Source: a virus
Direction: 5' to 3' (one strand)
Length of the DNA: 50,008 nt
IMG/VR virus record: IMGVR_UViG_3300020159_000130
Location: 1 to 50,008 of that record
Position numbers and translations under genes: made by a program
Notes under the pieces: generated by a model
Database searches by the model: none
Seen by the model: the letters and a program-made list of their open reading frames with translations, nothing else
What the model was told of the DNA's origin: nothing
Shown here: piece after piece, positions 15,638 through 24,283 of the stretch
Position numbering within the stretch: the stretch's first letter is position 1
Layout: the number at the start of each line of letters is the position of its first letter

Positions 15638-15656
15638 CCGCATAAACACTAGGTTT
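15638..15656 (+). repeat. 19-bp repeat, copy 1 (second copy 25753-25771)
   Basis: CCGCATAAACACTAGGTTT occurs here, between the capsid stop codon and its terminator, and again in the same orientation in the control region at 25753-25771. The flanks differ on both sides. Its meaning is unknown. Confidence 0.8.
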
Positions 15657-15658
15657 TA

Positions 15659-16570
15659 TCAGGCTGCGCCCGGTGAACCATACATGCCAAGCGGGTCGGA
15701 CCAACCAAATGAATAACGCTCACGGGACTTGTAACGTACGTTCCCTGTATCAAAATCCCCGTCCATCGAGTTAGCCAGTGGGCTACGGATAAAGTGCTTC
15801 ATGCCGTTTGGAACGTCGGTTGTTAAGTACCAGCCGTTGTTGTCGGTCAAGAAGTGATTGATCGTGTAGCCTTCTGGGATCGAACCATTGTTCTTCAATG
15901 CGTTGATGTCGTTGTCAGTAGTACCAACACGGAGTTCGGTCTCTAACAAACGAGTAGCAACGAATTGCAGAGCTGGTGGAACGATCAATTTCTTTGGTTT
16001 AGCAGCGATCAACAGACCACGTTCATCAGTCCAAGCAGCGATCTGAATAACAGCGTTTTCCAACGAAGTCTCATTCAAGTCTGCAGCGGTTGTTGGTGTG
16101 TTGCCGTTGGTGCCACCAGAAACTAAAGGATGCGCAGTGTTGAACAAAGATACGCCGTCGCCGCCGGTATAAGCCGATGAGAAGCCGTTGTTCAAAATGT
16201 TTGCAGCTTTAACTTGCTTGGTGTAAGCCATAGCACGAGCCAAGGCTTTGGTGTAACGAGCGGATAACGAGTCATACAAGTTATCTTCGATTGCTTCTTC
16301 AGTTAAGGAGAAACCCAAAGCGATTGTTTCGTGGTTGTAGCGAGCTGTCCATGCTTCTTGTGCATTGTCGTAACGAATAGCAGAGCCTTCGTTTTTAACA
16401 GGAGCAGCAGAGAAACCTGACAGTTTTGTTTCTTCTTCAAAGCTACGTTCCGATGTTTCGGTTTCGTAGATTTCTTTATGCTCTTCGCCGTAACGAGCAT
16501 ATTCAAGACCAAACAGAGCGTTCAAGCCCGGTAAGAGTTCTTTAAGTAGTTGTGCGCGTGAAATAGCCAT
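15659..16570 (-). CDS. Major capsid protein (Mu gpT-like, HK97-type fold expected)
   Basis: 303 residues. The start SRAQLLKELLPGLNALFGLE, the ETSERSFEEETKLSGFSAAP region and the block TKQVKAANILNNGF then LFNTAHPLVSGGTNG match Mu gpT-type major capsid proteins, which form the shell of the head. The N-terminus is helical and the body beta-rich, with no cleavage protease gene nearby. A strong ribosome site (AAGGAGAAATTAA) precedes the ATG, as expected for the most abundant protein, and a C(UUCG)G terminator follows. Confidence 0.85.
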   Translation of the reverse strand: MAISRAQLLKELLPGLNALFGLEYARYGEEHKEIYETETSERSFEEETKLSGFSAAPVKNEGSAIRYDNAQEAWTARYNHETIALGFSLTEEAIEDNLYDSLSARYTKALARAMAYTKQVKAANILNNGFSSAYTGGDGVSLFNTAHPLVSGGTNGNTPTTAADLNETSLENAVIQIAAWTDERGLLIAAKPKKLIVPPALQFVATRLLETELRVGTTDNDINALKNNGSIPEGYTINHFLTDNNGWYLTTDVPNGMKHFIRSPLANSMDGDFDTGNVRYKSRERYSFGWSDPLGMYGSPGAA

Positions 16571-16581
16571 TTAATTTCTCC

Positions 16582-17412
16582 TTAAGCGATGCTGGTGCCA
16601 GCGTAATACTGATGCTGACCAAAGTTAATCTTGACCAGAATCTCTGGATACTGCATAAACACAAGCGTAGAACTGGCGCCAAAAGCTGCGGCAGGAGCTT
16701 GGTTCAAGATAAACGAGGTAGCACCGGCAGAGGCGGCTGTATCAACAAAAGAACCCGAACTGATATATTGACCGTTCGAACCCAGCGAACCAACATCAGT
16801 GCCAACTGGCAACGCAAACGGCAATGCCGAACAGGTCACAGTAGCAGTAGAAATGCTAGTATATGTTGCCGTACCCAAAGAAACAGCCGTGTCAGTCACT
16901 AAACCAAGCACACGAACTGGCAAGGTATTTGTGGTGGCAGGAGTATCAGTAGGAGCCAAGATTGCGTTCCTAGAGTTGCCGGATGCAAGACTACCTGTAT
17001 TGTTGATCATTGCCAAATTTTGACCGATCATGGCGCGAGCGCCAGAAGCAATAACAGTAGTAGCAGAGCAAACAACGCCCTTGAAAACTGCGTCAGGGTC
17101 GTCAGAAACAATAGCTACTGCATCACCAGCCGCAGTACCAGCAGGCCAGAATTGTTGAAATTGCTTTTGTTTTGTGACGGGGTTGGTAAACGAACATCCT
17201 AAAAAGATGCCGGTTTGGTTACCTGCTGTGCCAGTAGACACAGACAAGCGAACGATTTCACCACGAGACAAGCCTACGTAATCACCGTAGAAAATGTTCG
17301 TAGAATAACCATTAGTGATTGGATATTCACGAGTAGAACCCGCAAATACCTGACCTCCGATCAAATTGACCGGCTGTAGCCCGTAAGGGGCATCTACAAC
17401 AGGATATGCCAT
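16582..17412 (-). CDS. Capsid-associated / decoration-type protein, 276 aa
   Basis: 276 residues beginning MAYPVVDAPYGLQPVNLIGG. It then has FAGSTREYPITNGYSTNIFY and a long beta-rich, Ala/Thr/Ser-rich middle, ending YPEILVKINFGQHQYYAGTS. It lies 12 bases before the capsid gene in the same operon, the usual place for a head decoration protein. I recall homologues next to Mu gpT-like capsids in aquatic phages. No enzymatic motif; role inferred. Confidence 0.7.
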   Translation of the reverse strand: MAYPVVDAPYGLQPVNLIGGQVFAGSTREYPITNGYSTNIFYGDYVGLSRGEIVRLSVSTGTAGNQTGIFLGCSFTNPVTKQKQFQQFWPAGTAAGDAVAIVSDDPDAVFKGVVCSATTVIASGARAMIGQNLAMINNTGSLASGNSRNAILAPTDTPATTNTLPVRVLGLVTDTAVSLGTATYTSISTATVTCSALPFALPVGTDVGSLGSNGQYISSGSFVDTAASAGATSFILNQAPAAAFGASSTLVFMQYPEILVKINFGQHQYYAGTSIA

Positions 17413-17435
17413 AATTTACTCCAAAAAAGTTTAAA

Positions 17436-17882
17436 TTAACCTTTACCAAACGATGTAGACGATTTGCGTTCTGCGAACAGAGGCATACGTACATCATTTT
17501 CTCTCATGAAGCTATTGTCAATTGCAGTAGTCTGAGCTTGAGTCTGGGCTTCAAAATGTTTATTTCGTTGCTCTACAAACTCTTCAGGTGTCTTGCATAA
17601 CAACAACCCACCAATCTCGACATTGTCCTTAAAGCGACTATTCGGATCAATTAGCAGCTGGAATTTCGGTTGTTCCGAGACCTTTACTGGTTCCCACCCT
17701 TCGCGAAGCTTGCCTGACAAGTTGCGGGGGTCGGCCTTATCTAAAGTCGAAATACGAATCCATCTATACGCAAAACCGGGCTGCTTATCTGGTTCTGGTA
17801 ACGTTTCCGCAGGTGCCCATTGCTTAGGGCGCTCTTGCGTTTCACGAGTATCTAGTTCACGAGCGAGTCTGGTATTAGCCAT
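17436..17882 (-). CDS. Head-module conserved protein, 148 aa
   Basis: 148 residues with a charged N-terminus (RELDTRETQERPKQWAPAET), a central YRWIRISTLDKADPRNLSGK and LREGWEPVKVSE, and KDNVEIGGLLLCKTPEEFVE further on. This order is conserved in my memory of phage proteins found between scaffold and capsid genes. Stop and start codons overlap with the scaffold-like gene. Function is not known. Confidence 0.65.
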   Translation of the reverse strand: MANTRLARELDTRETQERPKQWAPAETLPEPDKQPGFAYRWIRISTLDKADPRNLSGKLREGWEPVKVSEQPKFQLLIDPNSRFKDNVEIGGLLLCKTPEEFVEQRNKHFEAQTQAQTTAIDNSFMRENDVRMPLFAERKSSTSFGKG

Positions 17883-18856
17883 TATTGTTTCTCCAATTTA
17901 AGAAATTCTTTAACGTACTGCTCCGGGGTAATTCTCAACTTTTTAATCAGTGCAGATTGCGCTGTAGTGAGCCTTACTTGTTTAGGCGCAGTGCTACGTT
18001 TGGCTGATGCCACAACTGTCGTCTTACGCTGGGGTTTGGAGTCAGCAGAACTATCATCTTCATCAGTAGCATCGTTTGGAAATGCTTCTGGAAACCGTCT
18101 ACGTATGGTACTGTCTATACGGCGGTAATAATCTTCTGTACCCACGTACTCGGGGCCATATTGATTAGCAAGTTTTTCGTGAAGGCCGAGCGCGGCTTGG
18201 GTCATCTCCGGGTCTTTTTGAAACCAAGAGCTATTACGCTCATTCCAATCAACAAATTTGGGATCAGGAGCCGGTTTTCGGGTCGGTTCTGAATATGTCG
18301 GTAGTTGTACATCATTTTCTACATTTTGTAAAGTAGGTTTAAAGTCTTTAGCCTGTTCCGACTTAAGGCTAGCTCTAGTCAACTTCTGCTGAGCTTCTGC
18401 CATCAGGTCAGGGTCACCAGACTCATACGCCTCTTTAAACTGCTTTTTCGCCATCTCAAGGTCTATGTCGGCGGCATACTGCATGGTCGAGATATATTCT
18501 TTCTCGCCGGTTGCCATCGTAGACTTAAGCTGTTTGTTCTCTTCAATCACCTGCTGGGCTAGACGAATAGCCTCTTCTTGCTCCCGCTGCGCTCTCTCTT
18601 TTTCACGACGTTCATCGTGATAGACCTTCTTCATCTGGAGAATGCGTTCTTTAGCTTTCGCAGAATATTCCTCTAACTCGTCCTCTTCTATCTGTTGGAC
18701 GATTTCTTTGGGCATGGGTTTATGCCCGCGATCCTCAGGTGGGGTATCATCCTCCACTGTGATTTGGAATTCTTCCGACTCGTCTTGCTGCACTGCAGCA
18801 TTTTTAGTCTCATCCACCTCATCAGGGAACTTATATTCCTGTTTTTCAAATGACAT
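17882..18856 (-). CDS. Scaffold-like protein, 324 aa
   Basis: 324 residues, highly charged and mostly helical. Residues 15-65 are acidic (DESEEFQITVEDDTPPEDRG), ~65-120 form a coiled coil (KERILQMKKVYHDERREKER), and the C-terminus is basic (TTAQSALIKKLRITPEQYVK). An acidic/coiled middle with a basic helical end that binds capsid protein is the usual plan of internal scaffolds. Position (after the co-chaperonin, before the capsid genes) agrees. It would guide shell assembly and then leave. Confidence 0.7.
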   Translation of the reverse strand: MSFEKQEYKFPDEVDETKNAAVQQDESEEFQITVEDDTPPEDRGHKPMPKEIVQQIEEDELEEYSAKAKERILQMKKVYHDERREKERAQREQEEAIRLAQQVIEENKQLKSTMATGEKEYISTMQYAADIDLEMAKKQFKEAYESGDPDLMAEAQQKLTRASLKSEQAKDFKPTLQNVENDVQLPTYSEPTRKPAPDPKFVDWNERNSSWFQKDPEMTQAALGLHEKLANQYGPEYVGTEDYYRRIDSTIRRRFPEAFPNDATDEDDSSADSKPQRKTTVVASAKRSTAPKQVRLTTAQSALIKKLRITPEQYVKEFLKLEKQ

Positions 18857-18864
18857 TTTGTCTC

Positions 18865-19269
18865 CTATGCTCTAGAAATACCACGTGGATCATCCACAAT
18901 AGCTTCAACTGAATCATCATTAATCAGACGGAACTCACGTCCATGAATCTTCAATCTAGTGCCACTGTTAGGTCGTGCGAGGACAAAATCACCCTCTTTA
19001 CACCAAGGCCCCGAAGCAAACCGTTCACCTTTATAGGCATCCGGTCCTAGTTTTACGACAAAGAAGACTGTACTTAATACTTCTTCATAATGTTTCGTTG
19101 TATCTGCCTTGATTAACCCGCTGTCATATTTATCTTCGACTTCAGGTATCGCCACCAAGATATGGTATCCAGATGGTTCTGGCAGTTGTTTTGCTTTTTC
19201 TTCTGCTGTTTGTGGCAGAACGGTTGAATCTAAACTATCGGGGTTTGAGCCGATTAGAATTTCATTCAT
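18865..19269 (-). CDS. GroES-like co-chaperonin
   Basis: 134 residues from the ATG at 19269 (MNEILIGSNPD), with GGAG eight bases upstream; a TTG one codon earlier is less likely. From about residue 30, LPEPSGYHILVAIPEVEDKY, the loop around SGLIKADTTKHYEE, VVKLGPDAYKGERF, then KEGDFVLARPNSGTRLKIHG follow the GroES beta-barrel with its mobile loop. It likely replaces or complements host GroES so that GroEL can fold the capsid protein, as T4 gp31 does. It lies between portal and scaffold-like genes. The mobile-loop hydrophobic residues (GLI) are present. Confidence 0.85.
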   Translation of the reverse strand: MNEILIGSNPDSLDSTVLPQTAEEKAKQLPEPSGYHILVAIPEVEDKYDSGLIKADTTKHYEEVLSTVFFVVKLGPDAYKGERFASGPWCKEGDFVLARPNSGTRLKIHGREFRLINDDSVEAIVDDPRGISRA

Positions 19270-19456
19270 CAAATTGCTCCAAGTTTTTTGCGAGGTCTAG
19301 TAGATACATCTCCACTGCAGTGAGGCCTCGAATCTCTCCGCAAATGAATTGATACTCTTCGTAGTTTTTAGCTGCCCGACTTGCTAGGGCTTCGGCTAGT
19401 TGAGCCTGTTTATCGCGGATTTGCCGCAGAACTACGTCGATTATGTTGTTGTCCAT
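19262..19456 (-). CDS. Small helical protein between portal and GroES-like gene, 64 aa
   Basis: 64 residues, all helix-forming (DVVLRQIRDKQAQLAEALAS, then RGLTAVEMYLLDLAKNLEQF). It overlaps the start of the GroES-like gene by 8 bases and begins at the portal stop, so it is in one operon with both. Similar small helical proteins commonly follow portals in phages, without known function. Confidence 0.65.
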   Translation of the reverse strand: MDNNIIDVVLRQIRDKQAQLAEALASRAAKNYEEYQFICGEIRGLTAVEMYLLDLAKNLEQFDE

Positions 19457-21954
19457 TACTCACCTTTTTTGGGGGGTTTGTTAGGTTGGTTAGGTTGTTG
19501 GTTACGTTGTTGGTAGTCGCGGTTCTTCATCTGTGCGGCTATACCTTGGCGGAACCCTTCTGTTTCTTGCATCTTGTCCATACGTTCTTTATCAGCCATA
19601 TGTTTTAACGTCATTTGAGCACCTGCGATTTCTGCTTGTGACTCTATGCGCATTTGTTCTATAGCTAACTGCTGTTGCTTCAGAGCGATATCGGCTGCAT
19701 CTTTGTCTGCTTTGCGTTTTTGCTCTGCTGCTTTGATTGCCAACTCTTGCTGTTGCATCTGAATAACAGGGTCTTGTGCCTGTTGTTGTGCTTGCTGTTG
19801 CTGGGCTTCTTGCTGGTTCTTCTGTAACAATTGTTGTGATGCTTGTGCTGCACGACGTGAAATTTCGATCTCCATCTCTTTTGGTATAACTTGATCGTTG
19901 TCTTCGTCGTCGGTGTTAGGTATCTGCATACCCATTACCTGCTCAATCTGTTTGCGGTACTCGTAACCTAAGTGCTCGTTGATATGAGCCATCATTGCCG
20001 CTGCTAATGCCGGAGCTTGTGGGTTGTTTGCTAACAGAGATTGAATCTTTGGATCTTGCATCGTGGCTTGGTGAACCATGATGTGTGCTTGATGGTCTTG
20101 ATAGAAGAACGCTTTGACAGGTTTACCCTTGAGAATGTTTTGGTTCTCTGTTACTGGGTCACGTGGACGTATATCATCTTCCATTGGTACTAACTTCGCA
20201 TAGTTTTTGATGCCTAACACATCTAACATCTGACGATGCAGGAGAGGAAGGTCATATAACTGTGGAGCGCCTTGTGCTAGTTGTAACGCTGCTTGATACT
20301 GAACAACCTTCTGTGACATGGTTGCTGCATTAGGATCAGAAACAGGAATTACATCTACTTGGTCATAGTCTGACTGCTTAGCACGACGTGTACCTTGTGC
20401 TGGCTCATAGCTATACTCTTCTGGTGTGTAATCACGAATGATTGCTTTGAGTAAGCGAAGTTCTTCATGCAGTGCGTAGTGAATACGAGCTTGAACCGCA
20501 CTCATTACCTTCAGAGTTCTTTCCAATATAGCCAGCGTTGTACCAACTGGGCTGTTTGCCGACATATCACTAACTTGTAGATCAGCGGCACTTGCGAAAC
20601 GACGGCCTTCATCAATAATCTGATTCATTAAGCTAGCTAATACTTGGCTTGGCTCTTTATATGGCAGAGGAAGAATGTTGTCTCTGATTGAACCACTTGG
20701 TACGTCTACGTCTCTGAACTCACCGGGGGAGATTGGGGTGTCATCGCCTTTGATCCGCAACCCACGAGATTTAAGTCCACCCGGAAGGTTCGACAAGGTC
20801 CCTGCATCAACGAGTTGACGAAGAATTGATGTGCCTGACTTTGCAAAAGCTCCGATAAGGTGAATGAGACCGAAGCAGTAGAAACCAAAGCCCGGGATAT
20901 ACCCGTAGTGAACGAAATGGTTGCGTTTTTGTTTGCGTTTGTCATCTGGCTCCCAATTACGACGGATAGCTAAGACCTTTTGTGATGCTTTATCGATGGT
21001 GATGACGTAAGGCAATGCTATACCTGTCTCTTCACCCTTCTTATCCTTGTCTTCATAGCCGGGCAAATCATAATCAACATGCATTTCTAAGAGTCTGTAG
21101 CGAGAATCAACTGATGCACGGAAGCCTAACTTCTCAGCTATCTTCTTTTCTACTTCATCTAATGTATTTGTTGGTTCACCAAGCTCTATGTCACGATAAA
21201 AGCCATCAACTTGCAGCTTTCTTAGTTCATTCTCGGTCTTCCTCATTACATGCGTTACACGTTCTGCAGTCTTCAGAGACGATGCACCATAGGGCACCAC
21301 TATATCCTCTGCAGGTACGAAAATAGACATTTGCCGATCAAATGAAGGATCGAAGTACACCTTTTTGAACGCATTACCAGCTAGTCCCAAGCCCCATAAC
21401 ATACGCTCATGCTCAGGTCTGAACTCAGGCATCTCTTCAGTTAAGCGATAGTTCATATCCTCCTGAACACGCTCCGCTGCTTCCTTCTTTTCTTGTGTGT
21501 CTTTGCCAATGATCTTTGTCTTAACAGGACCCGCGGCTGGGAAAGTCTCCATGATCGTTTCTGACTGGAACTTAACAAGCGCTTCGGATAACAAAGGATG
21601 TGTAACACCACAAGCGCCCGCCCATGGTTCAGTTCTTTCTTCTAACTTCATACCCAGAAGGTCTAAACCATCTACGTAAGTCTGAATCCAATCTTTTCTG
21701 CTGCTAATATCGTCTTCAAAAGCATCTGTTAGCTCTGAAGCGATCAGGGATAGCTCATCTTCTCCCATAAACTCAGCTAAGTTAGCATCAAAGTCCTCAT
21801 CGCTGGCTTCTGCTTTCTTCATATCTATCTGTAGACCATCTATACCAATCTCAACAGACTCTGGATCCTCAATAGTTATCTCAACATCGGGTTCTTCCAT
21901 CATTTGCTGGTCGATACCTTGAGGTGCAGCGTACAAGCCTTTGTCAATACTCAT
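19456..21954 (-). CDS. Portal protein, P22-like
   Basis: 832 residues, long as for P22-type portals (about 725). The N-terminus is acidic. The core has RKDWIQTYVDGLDLLGMKLE, EPWAGACGVTHPLLSEALVK, RPEHERMLWGLGLAGNAFKK, YIPGFGFYCFGLIHLIGAFA, and SILRQLVDAGTLSNLPGGLK, typical of this family. The last ~150 residues are Gln-rich and coiled-coil (QQAQQQAQDPVIQMQQQELA), perhaps a barrel into the head. It forms the dodecameric ring at one vertex for DNA passage and terminase docking. Gene order terS, terL, portal supports the call. Confidence 0.9.
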   Translation of the reverse strand: MSIDKGLYAAPQGIDQQMMEEPDVEITIEDPESVEIGIDGLQIDMKKAEASDEDFDANLAEFMGEDELSLIASELTDAFEDDISSRKDWIQTYVDGLDLLGMKLEERTEPWAGACGVTHPLLSEALVKFQSETIMETFPAAGPVKTKIIGKDTQEKKEAAERVQEDMNYRLTEEMPEFRPEHERMLWGLGLAGNAFKKVYFDPSFDRQMSIFVPAEDIVVPYGASSLKTAERVTHVMRKTENELRKLQVDGFYRDIELGEPTNTLDEVEKKIAEKLGFRASVDSRYRLLEMHVDYDLPGYEDKDKKGEETGIALPYVITIDKASQKVLAIRRNWEPDDKRKQKRNHFVHYGYIPGFGFYCFGLIHLIGAFAKSGTSILRQLVDAGTLSNLPGGLKSRGLRIKGDDTPISPGEFRDVDVPSGSIRDNILPLPYKEPSQVLASLMNQIIDEGRRFASAADLQVSDMSANSPVGTTLAILERTLKVMSAVQARIHYALHEELRLLKAIIRDYTPEEYSYEPAQGTRRAKQSDYDQVDVIPVSDPNAATMSQKVVQYQAALQLAQGAPQLYDLPLLHRQMLDVLGIKNYAKLVPMEDDIRPRDPVTENQNILKGKPVKAFFYQDHQAHIMVHQATMQDPKIQSLLANNPQAPALAAAMMAHINEHLGYEYRKQIEQVMGMQIPNTDDEDNDQVIPKEMEIEISRRAAQASQQLLQKNQQEAQQQQAQQQAQDPVIQMQQQELAIKAAEQKRKADKDAADIALKQQQLAIEQMRIESQAEIAGAQMTLKHMADKERMDKMQETEGFRQGIAAQMKNRDYQQRNQQPNQPNKPPKKGE

Positions 21955-21963
21955 GATAAGTCC

Positions 21964-23502
21964 TTAATAATATGCTTTACTTCTCTGTGACTTGAAGAAT
22001 TTCGGCTCGTCCGGCTCGTCACTAGGTAACCGTATGAACCCACCTTGTCTAAATCTTGCCAAAGCTAGTGTAGTAGCATCAACTAAGTCGTCATGCTCAC
22101 CTGAGGGGAACGATGCGATCTCATCTACCAGCTCTTCAGCCCATCTTGTATCTGGAACCCACACTTTACCTGACGCTATTAAGTCAGAAACTGCATTTAA
22201 TCTACTAATTTTATCTTGCCCTTTGCCCGGACTAAACTCCAAAGCAGGGATGCCCATCGCTCTAAACTCATATATCAGAGGAGCGCCTGTTGCTTTCTTT
22301 TCAATCAGTATACTATCAGGTTCCCAATCTTTATAGTGCTCAAATGCAGTGCGTTTTAGTTCTATCCACTCCATCCTAGCCTTGAATGCGTTCAACAGAA
22401 TGATGTTTGGTAGCCCATTATCCTCATCGTTATAGAAAATACCCCATGTTGTACACGCAGAATAGTCGGCGCGAGTGTTTTTCTCGAACGCAGTATCCCA
22501 AGTCTGCAATATATAGTCACATTCAGGCGGTCTATCACTAGGCCACTTCTTCCACCACTCCCTTTTTACAATCGCGGATGAGTCTGATGTGGGTTGTTGC
22601 TGGTACTGAGCCATCCATTTGCCGTTCGGCAACTCAGTATGTAACTTTTCTAACTCATCTAACGACCAAAACTCAGGCCACAGCGGGTTACCACTAGGAA
22701 GGATCGCCGGAAACTCAATAACCTCCCACTCATCACCACCACGCGAGGCACTAGATTTAATAACTTGCCCAGTTAAGTCACGCAACGACCACCTAGTCAT
22801 CACAATAACTATAGACCCACCCGGTTGCAGACGCTGGCGAGGCCCGGATGTGTACCACTCATAGACCTTGTCGTATATCTCAGGGTTTACTTGTGCTAGT
22901 GCTGCCTCTTGTTCACTGTGCGGGTCATCGATTATTAGTATGTCTGCACCCTTACCCGTTACAGCTCCGCCTACACCAATAGCAAAATAGTCACCGCCCT
23001 TACTCGTGTTCCATCGTCCCGCTGCTTTTGAGTCGGCTTGTAGTGCTAGCTCTGGGAAGATTTTTTTGTACGCTTCCGAGTCGACGAGGTTACGGACTTT
23101 TCTACCGAATCCGACTGCAAGTTCTGCTGTGTGCGACGTTTGGATAACTTTTTTGCCCGGGTATTTTCCGAGGAACCATGCTGGGAGGAGATAGGAGGCA
23201 AATTCACTTTTGGTGTGTCGGGGTGGCATATTGATGATAAGACGCTTACATTCACCTCTAGCCACTCTTTCAAACGCTTCAGCCATTCTCGCATGATGCC
23301 TACCTCCAATAAATGTGGGCCACACTTCGTTTACAAAAGACAAGAACTTATCTTGTGCTAATTCTTTACGCTTTAATTCTTGTAGGGTCTCCAGCTCGAC
23401 CAAAAGCTGACGCTGCTCCTGCTCTGTTAACAGAGGGAGAATCTGGGGTATGTCTTTCAACGAGACGCTACTAAGTAGGCTCGGTTTCTGGGTCTGGGTC
23501 AT
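21964..23502 (-). CDS. terL: Terminase large subunit
   Basis: 512 residues. The ATPase has the Walker A-like MPPRHTKSE (about 92-100) and Walker B ADILIIDDPHSEQEA (about 186-200), with a coupling region near VMTRWS (234-239). The nuclease half has TWDTAFE (Asp336), LIEKKATG (about 398-405) and GEHDDLVDA near the C-terminus, which are the acidic residues of the RNase H-like site. It cuts concatemeric DNA and pumps it into the head through the portal. The start overlaps terS by 32 bases. Confidence 0.95.
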   Translation of the reverse strand: MTQTQKPSLLSSVSLKDIPQILPLLTEQEQRQLLVELETLQELKRKELAQDKFLSFVNEVWPTFIGGRHHARMAEAFERVARGECKRLIINMPPRHTKSEFASYLLPAWFLGKYPGKKVIQTSHTAELAVGFGRKVRNLVDSEAYKKIFPELALQADSKAAGRWNTSKGGDYFAIGVGGAVTGKGADILIIDDPHSEQEAALAQVNPEIYDKVYEWYTSGPRQRLQPGGSIVIVMTRWSLRDLTGQVIKSSASRGGDEWEVIEFPAILPSGNPLWPEFWSLDELEKLHTELPNGKWMAQYQQQPTSDSSAIVKREWWKKWPSDRPPECDYILQTWDTAFEKNTRADYSACTTWGIFYNDEDNGLPNIILLNAFKARMEWIELKRTAFEHYKDWEPDSILIEKKATGAPLIYEFRAMGIPALEFSPGKGQDKISRLNAVSDLIASGKVWVPDTRWAEELVDEIASFPSGEHDDLVDATTLALARFRQGGFIRLPSDEPDEPKFFKSQRSKAYY

Positions 23503-24079
23503 CTATGCTTGGGTTTGGATCAAGCCTTGGATCTGGATCGGCGATGCCTAACTCCTCGTCCAAACTATCAGTCAGTGGGGTTACGTCAACAATGTTGGCA
23601 TTAAGTAAGCGTTTGATGCGTTCTTTAATAGCCTCTTCCAATCCTTCGGAAGTTTTGTGGTTAACAGTAATCTCACTACGTTCAGTAAATAAGCCAATGT
23701 CACTATGCTTACCTAATAATTCCAACGCCTTTAATTCAAACTTCGTGTCACCGCAGTTGGCGATTTCCAAAAGTTTAGCCGTGATAGCTGAGCGGACTTC
23801 GTTGGCATCCGCAGCTAACTTATTAGCGTAGGTCTTCAAAAACAATGATGCAGCGAAAGCAGTCTCGGGGCGCTTGAACTCCTTAACAGCTTTTCTAGAC
23901 TTAAACAAATCCACCGTCTTGTCTAGGTCGGCAGTATCGATCTCAATAGAGGCACCGAGTTCTTGCAACAGATCTACTGTGTTGGCAGCAACGACGACTT
24001 GGTCGTGGAAAGTTTTGGCTTCCTCTGGCTCTGTAGTGTAAGGGACCGGCTTGCCCTCTGTGGGTTCGATATTAACCAT
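23471..24079 (-). CDS. terS: Terminase small subunit (probable)
   Basis: 202 residues, first gene of the leftward module and overlapping terL by 32 bases, which is the usual terS place. It is mostly helical (FAASLFLKTYANKLAADANE, LKALELLGKHSDIGLFTERS) and ends in an Asp/Pro tail (DPDPRLDPNPSIDDPDPETE). Small subunits bind the packaging site and direct TerL; the repeat-rich region immediately upstream is a candidate. No ribosome site precedes the ATG, and the promoter places the RNA start at about the ATG, so the mRNA may be leaderless. Confidence 0.75.
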   Translation of the reverse strand: MVNIEPTEGKPVPYTTEPEEAKTFHDQVVVAANTVDLLQELGASIEIDTADLDKTVDLFKSRKAVKEFKRPETAFAASLFLKTYANKLAADANEVRSAITAKLLEIANCGDTKFELKALELLGKHSDIGLFTERSEITVNHKTSEGLEEAIKERIKRLLNANIVDVTPLTDSLDEELGIADPDPRLDPNPSIDDPDPETEPT

Positions 24080-24084
24080 GCCCG

Positions 24085-24115
24085 ATTATATAGCATAAAT
24101 AGTAATGCGTGTCAA
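24085..24115 (-). promoter_or_regulatory. Strong sigma70-type promoter of the leftward (late) module
   Basis: On the minus strand a perfect -35 TTGACA (24115-24110), then 17 bases to TATATA (24092-24087) or 19 to a perfect TATAAT (24090-24085). RNA would start at about 24080-24078, at the terS ATG (24079). Confidence 0.75.
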
Positions 24116-24123
24116 AAACGTTT

Positions 24124-24136
24124 TGGGACTCCTACC
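24124..24136 (+). repeat. 13-bp repeat TGGGACTCCTACC, copy 1
   Basis: Exact direct repeat of 24271-24283, 147 bases away. A run of six Gs follows it (24138-24143). It lies 45 bases from the terS start codon, in a plausible packaging-recognition region. Confidence 0.85.
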
Positions 24137-24187
24137 CGGGGGGTGTTCTGTGGCGAAGTAAAAATAAATGTAGTCTAGAAAAACGAA

Positions 24188-24200
24188 GGGGGGTGGGGGG
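24188..24200 (+). other. G-tract block, GGGGGGTGGGGGG
   Basis: Two six-base G runs split by one T, in an AT-leaning genome. A near copy (six and five Gs) lies at 24294-24305. Could form a G-quadruplex or serve as a protein site near terS. Confidence 0.75.
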
Positions 24201-24270
24201 TATGTAAGACAATGTTAGGGAATTCATGGGGAGTGATATTGGTTGTGCAAATTAGTATGTATGTAGTATG

Positions 24271-24283
24271 TGGGACTCCTACC
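24271..24283 (+). repeat. 13-bp repeat TGGGACTCCTACC, copy 2
   Basis: Same orientation as copy 1 at 24124-24136. The second G-tract block (24294-24305) follows within 11 bases, so repeat plus G run recurs as a unit. Confidence 0.85.
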
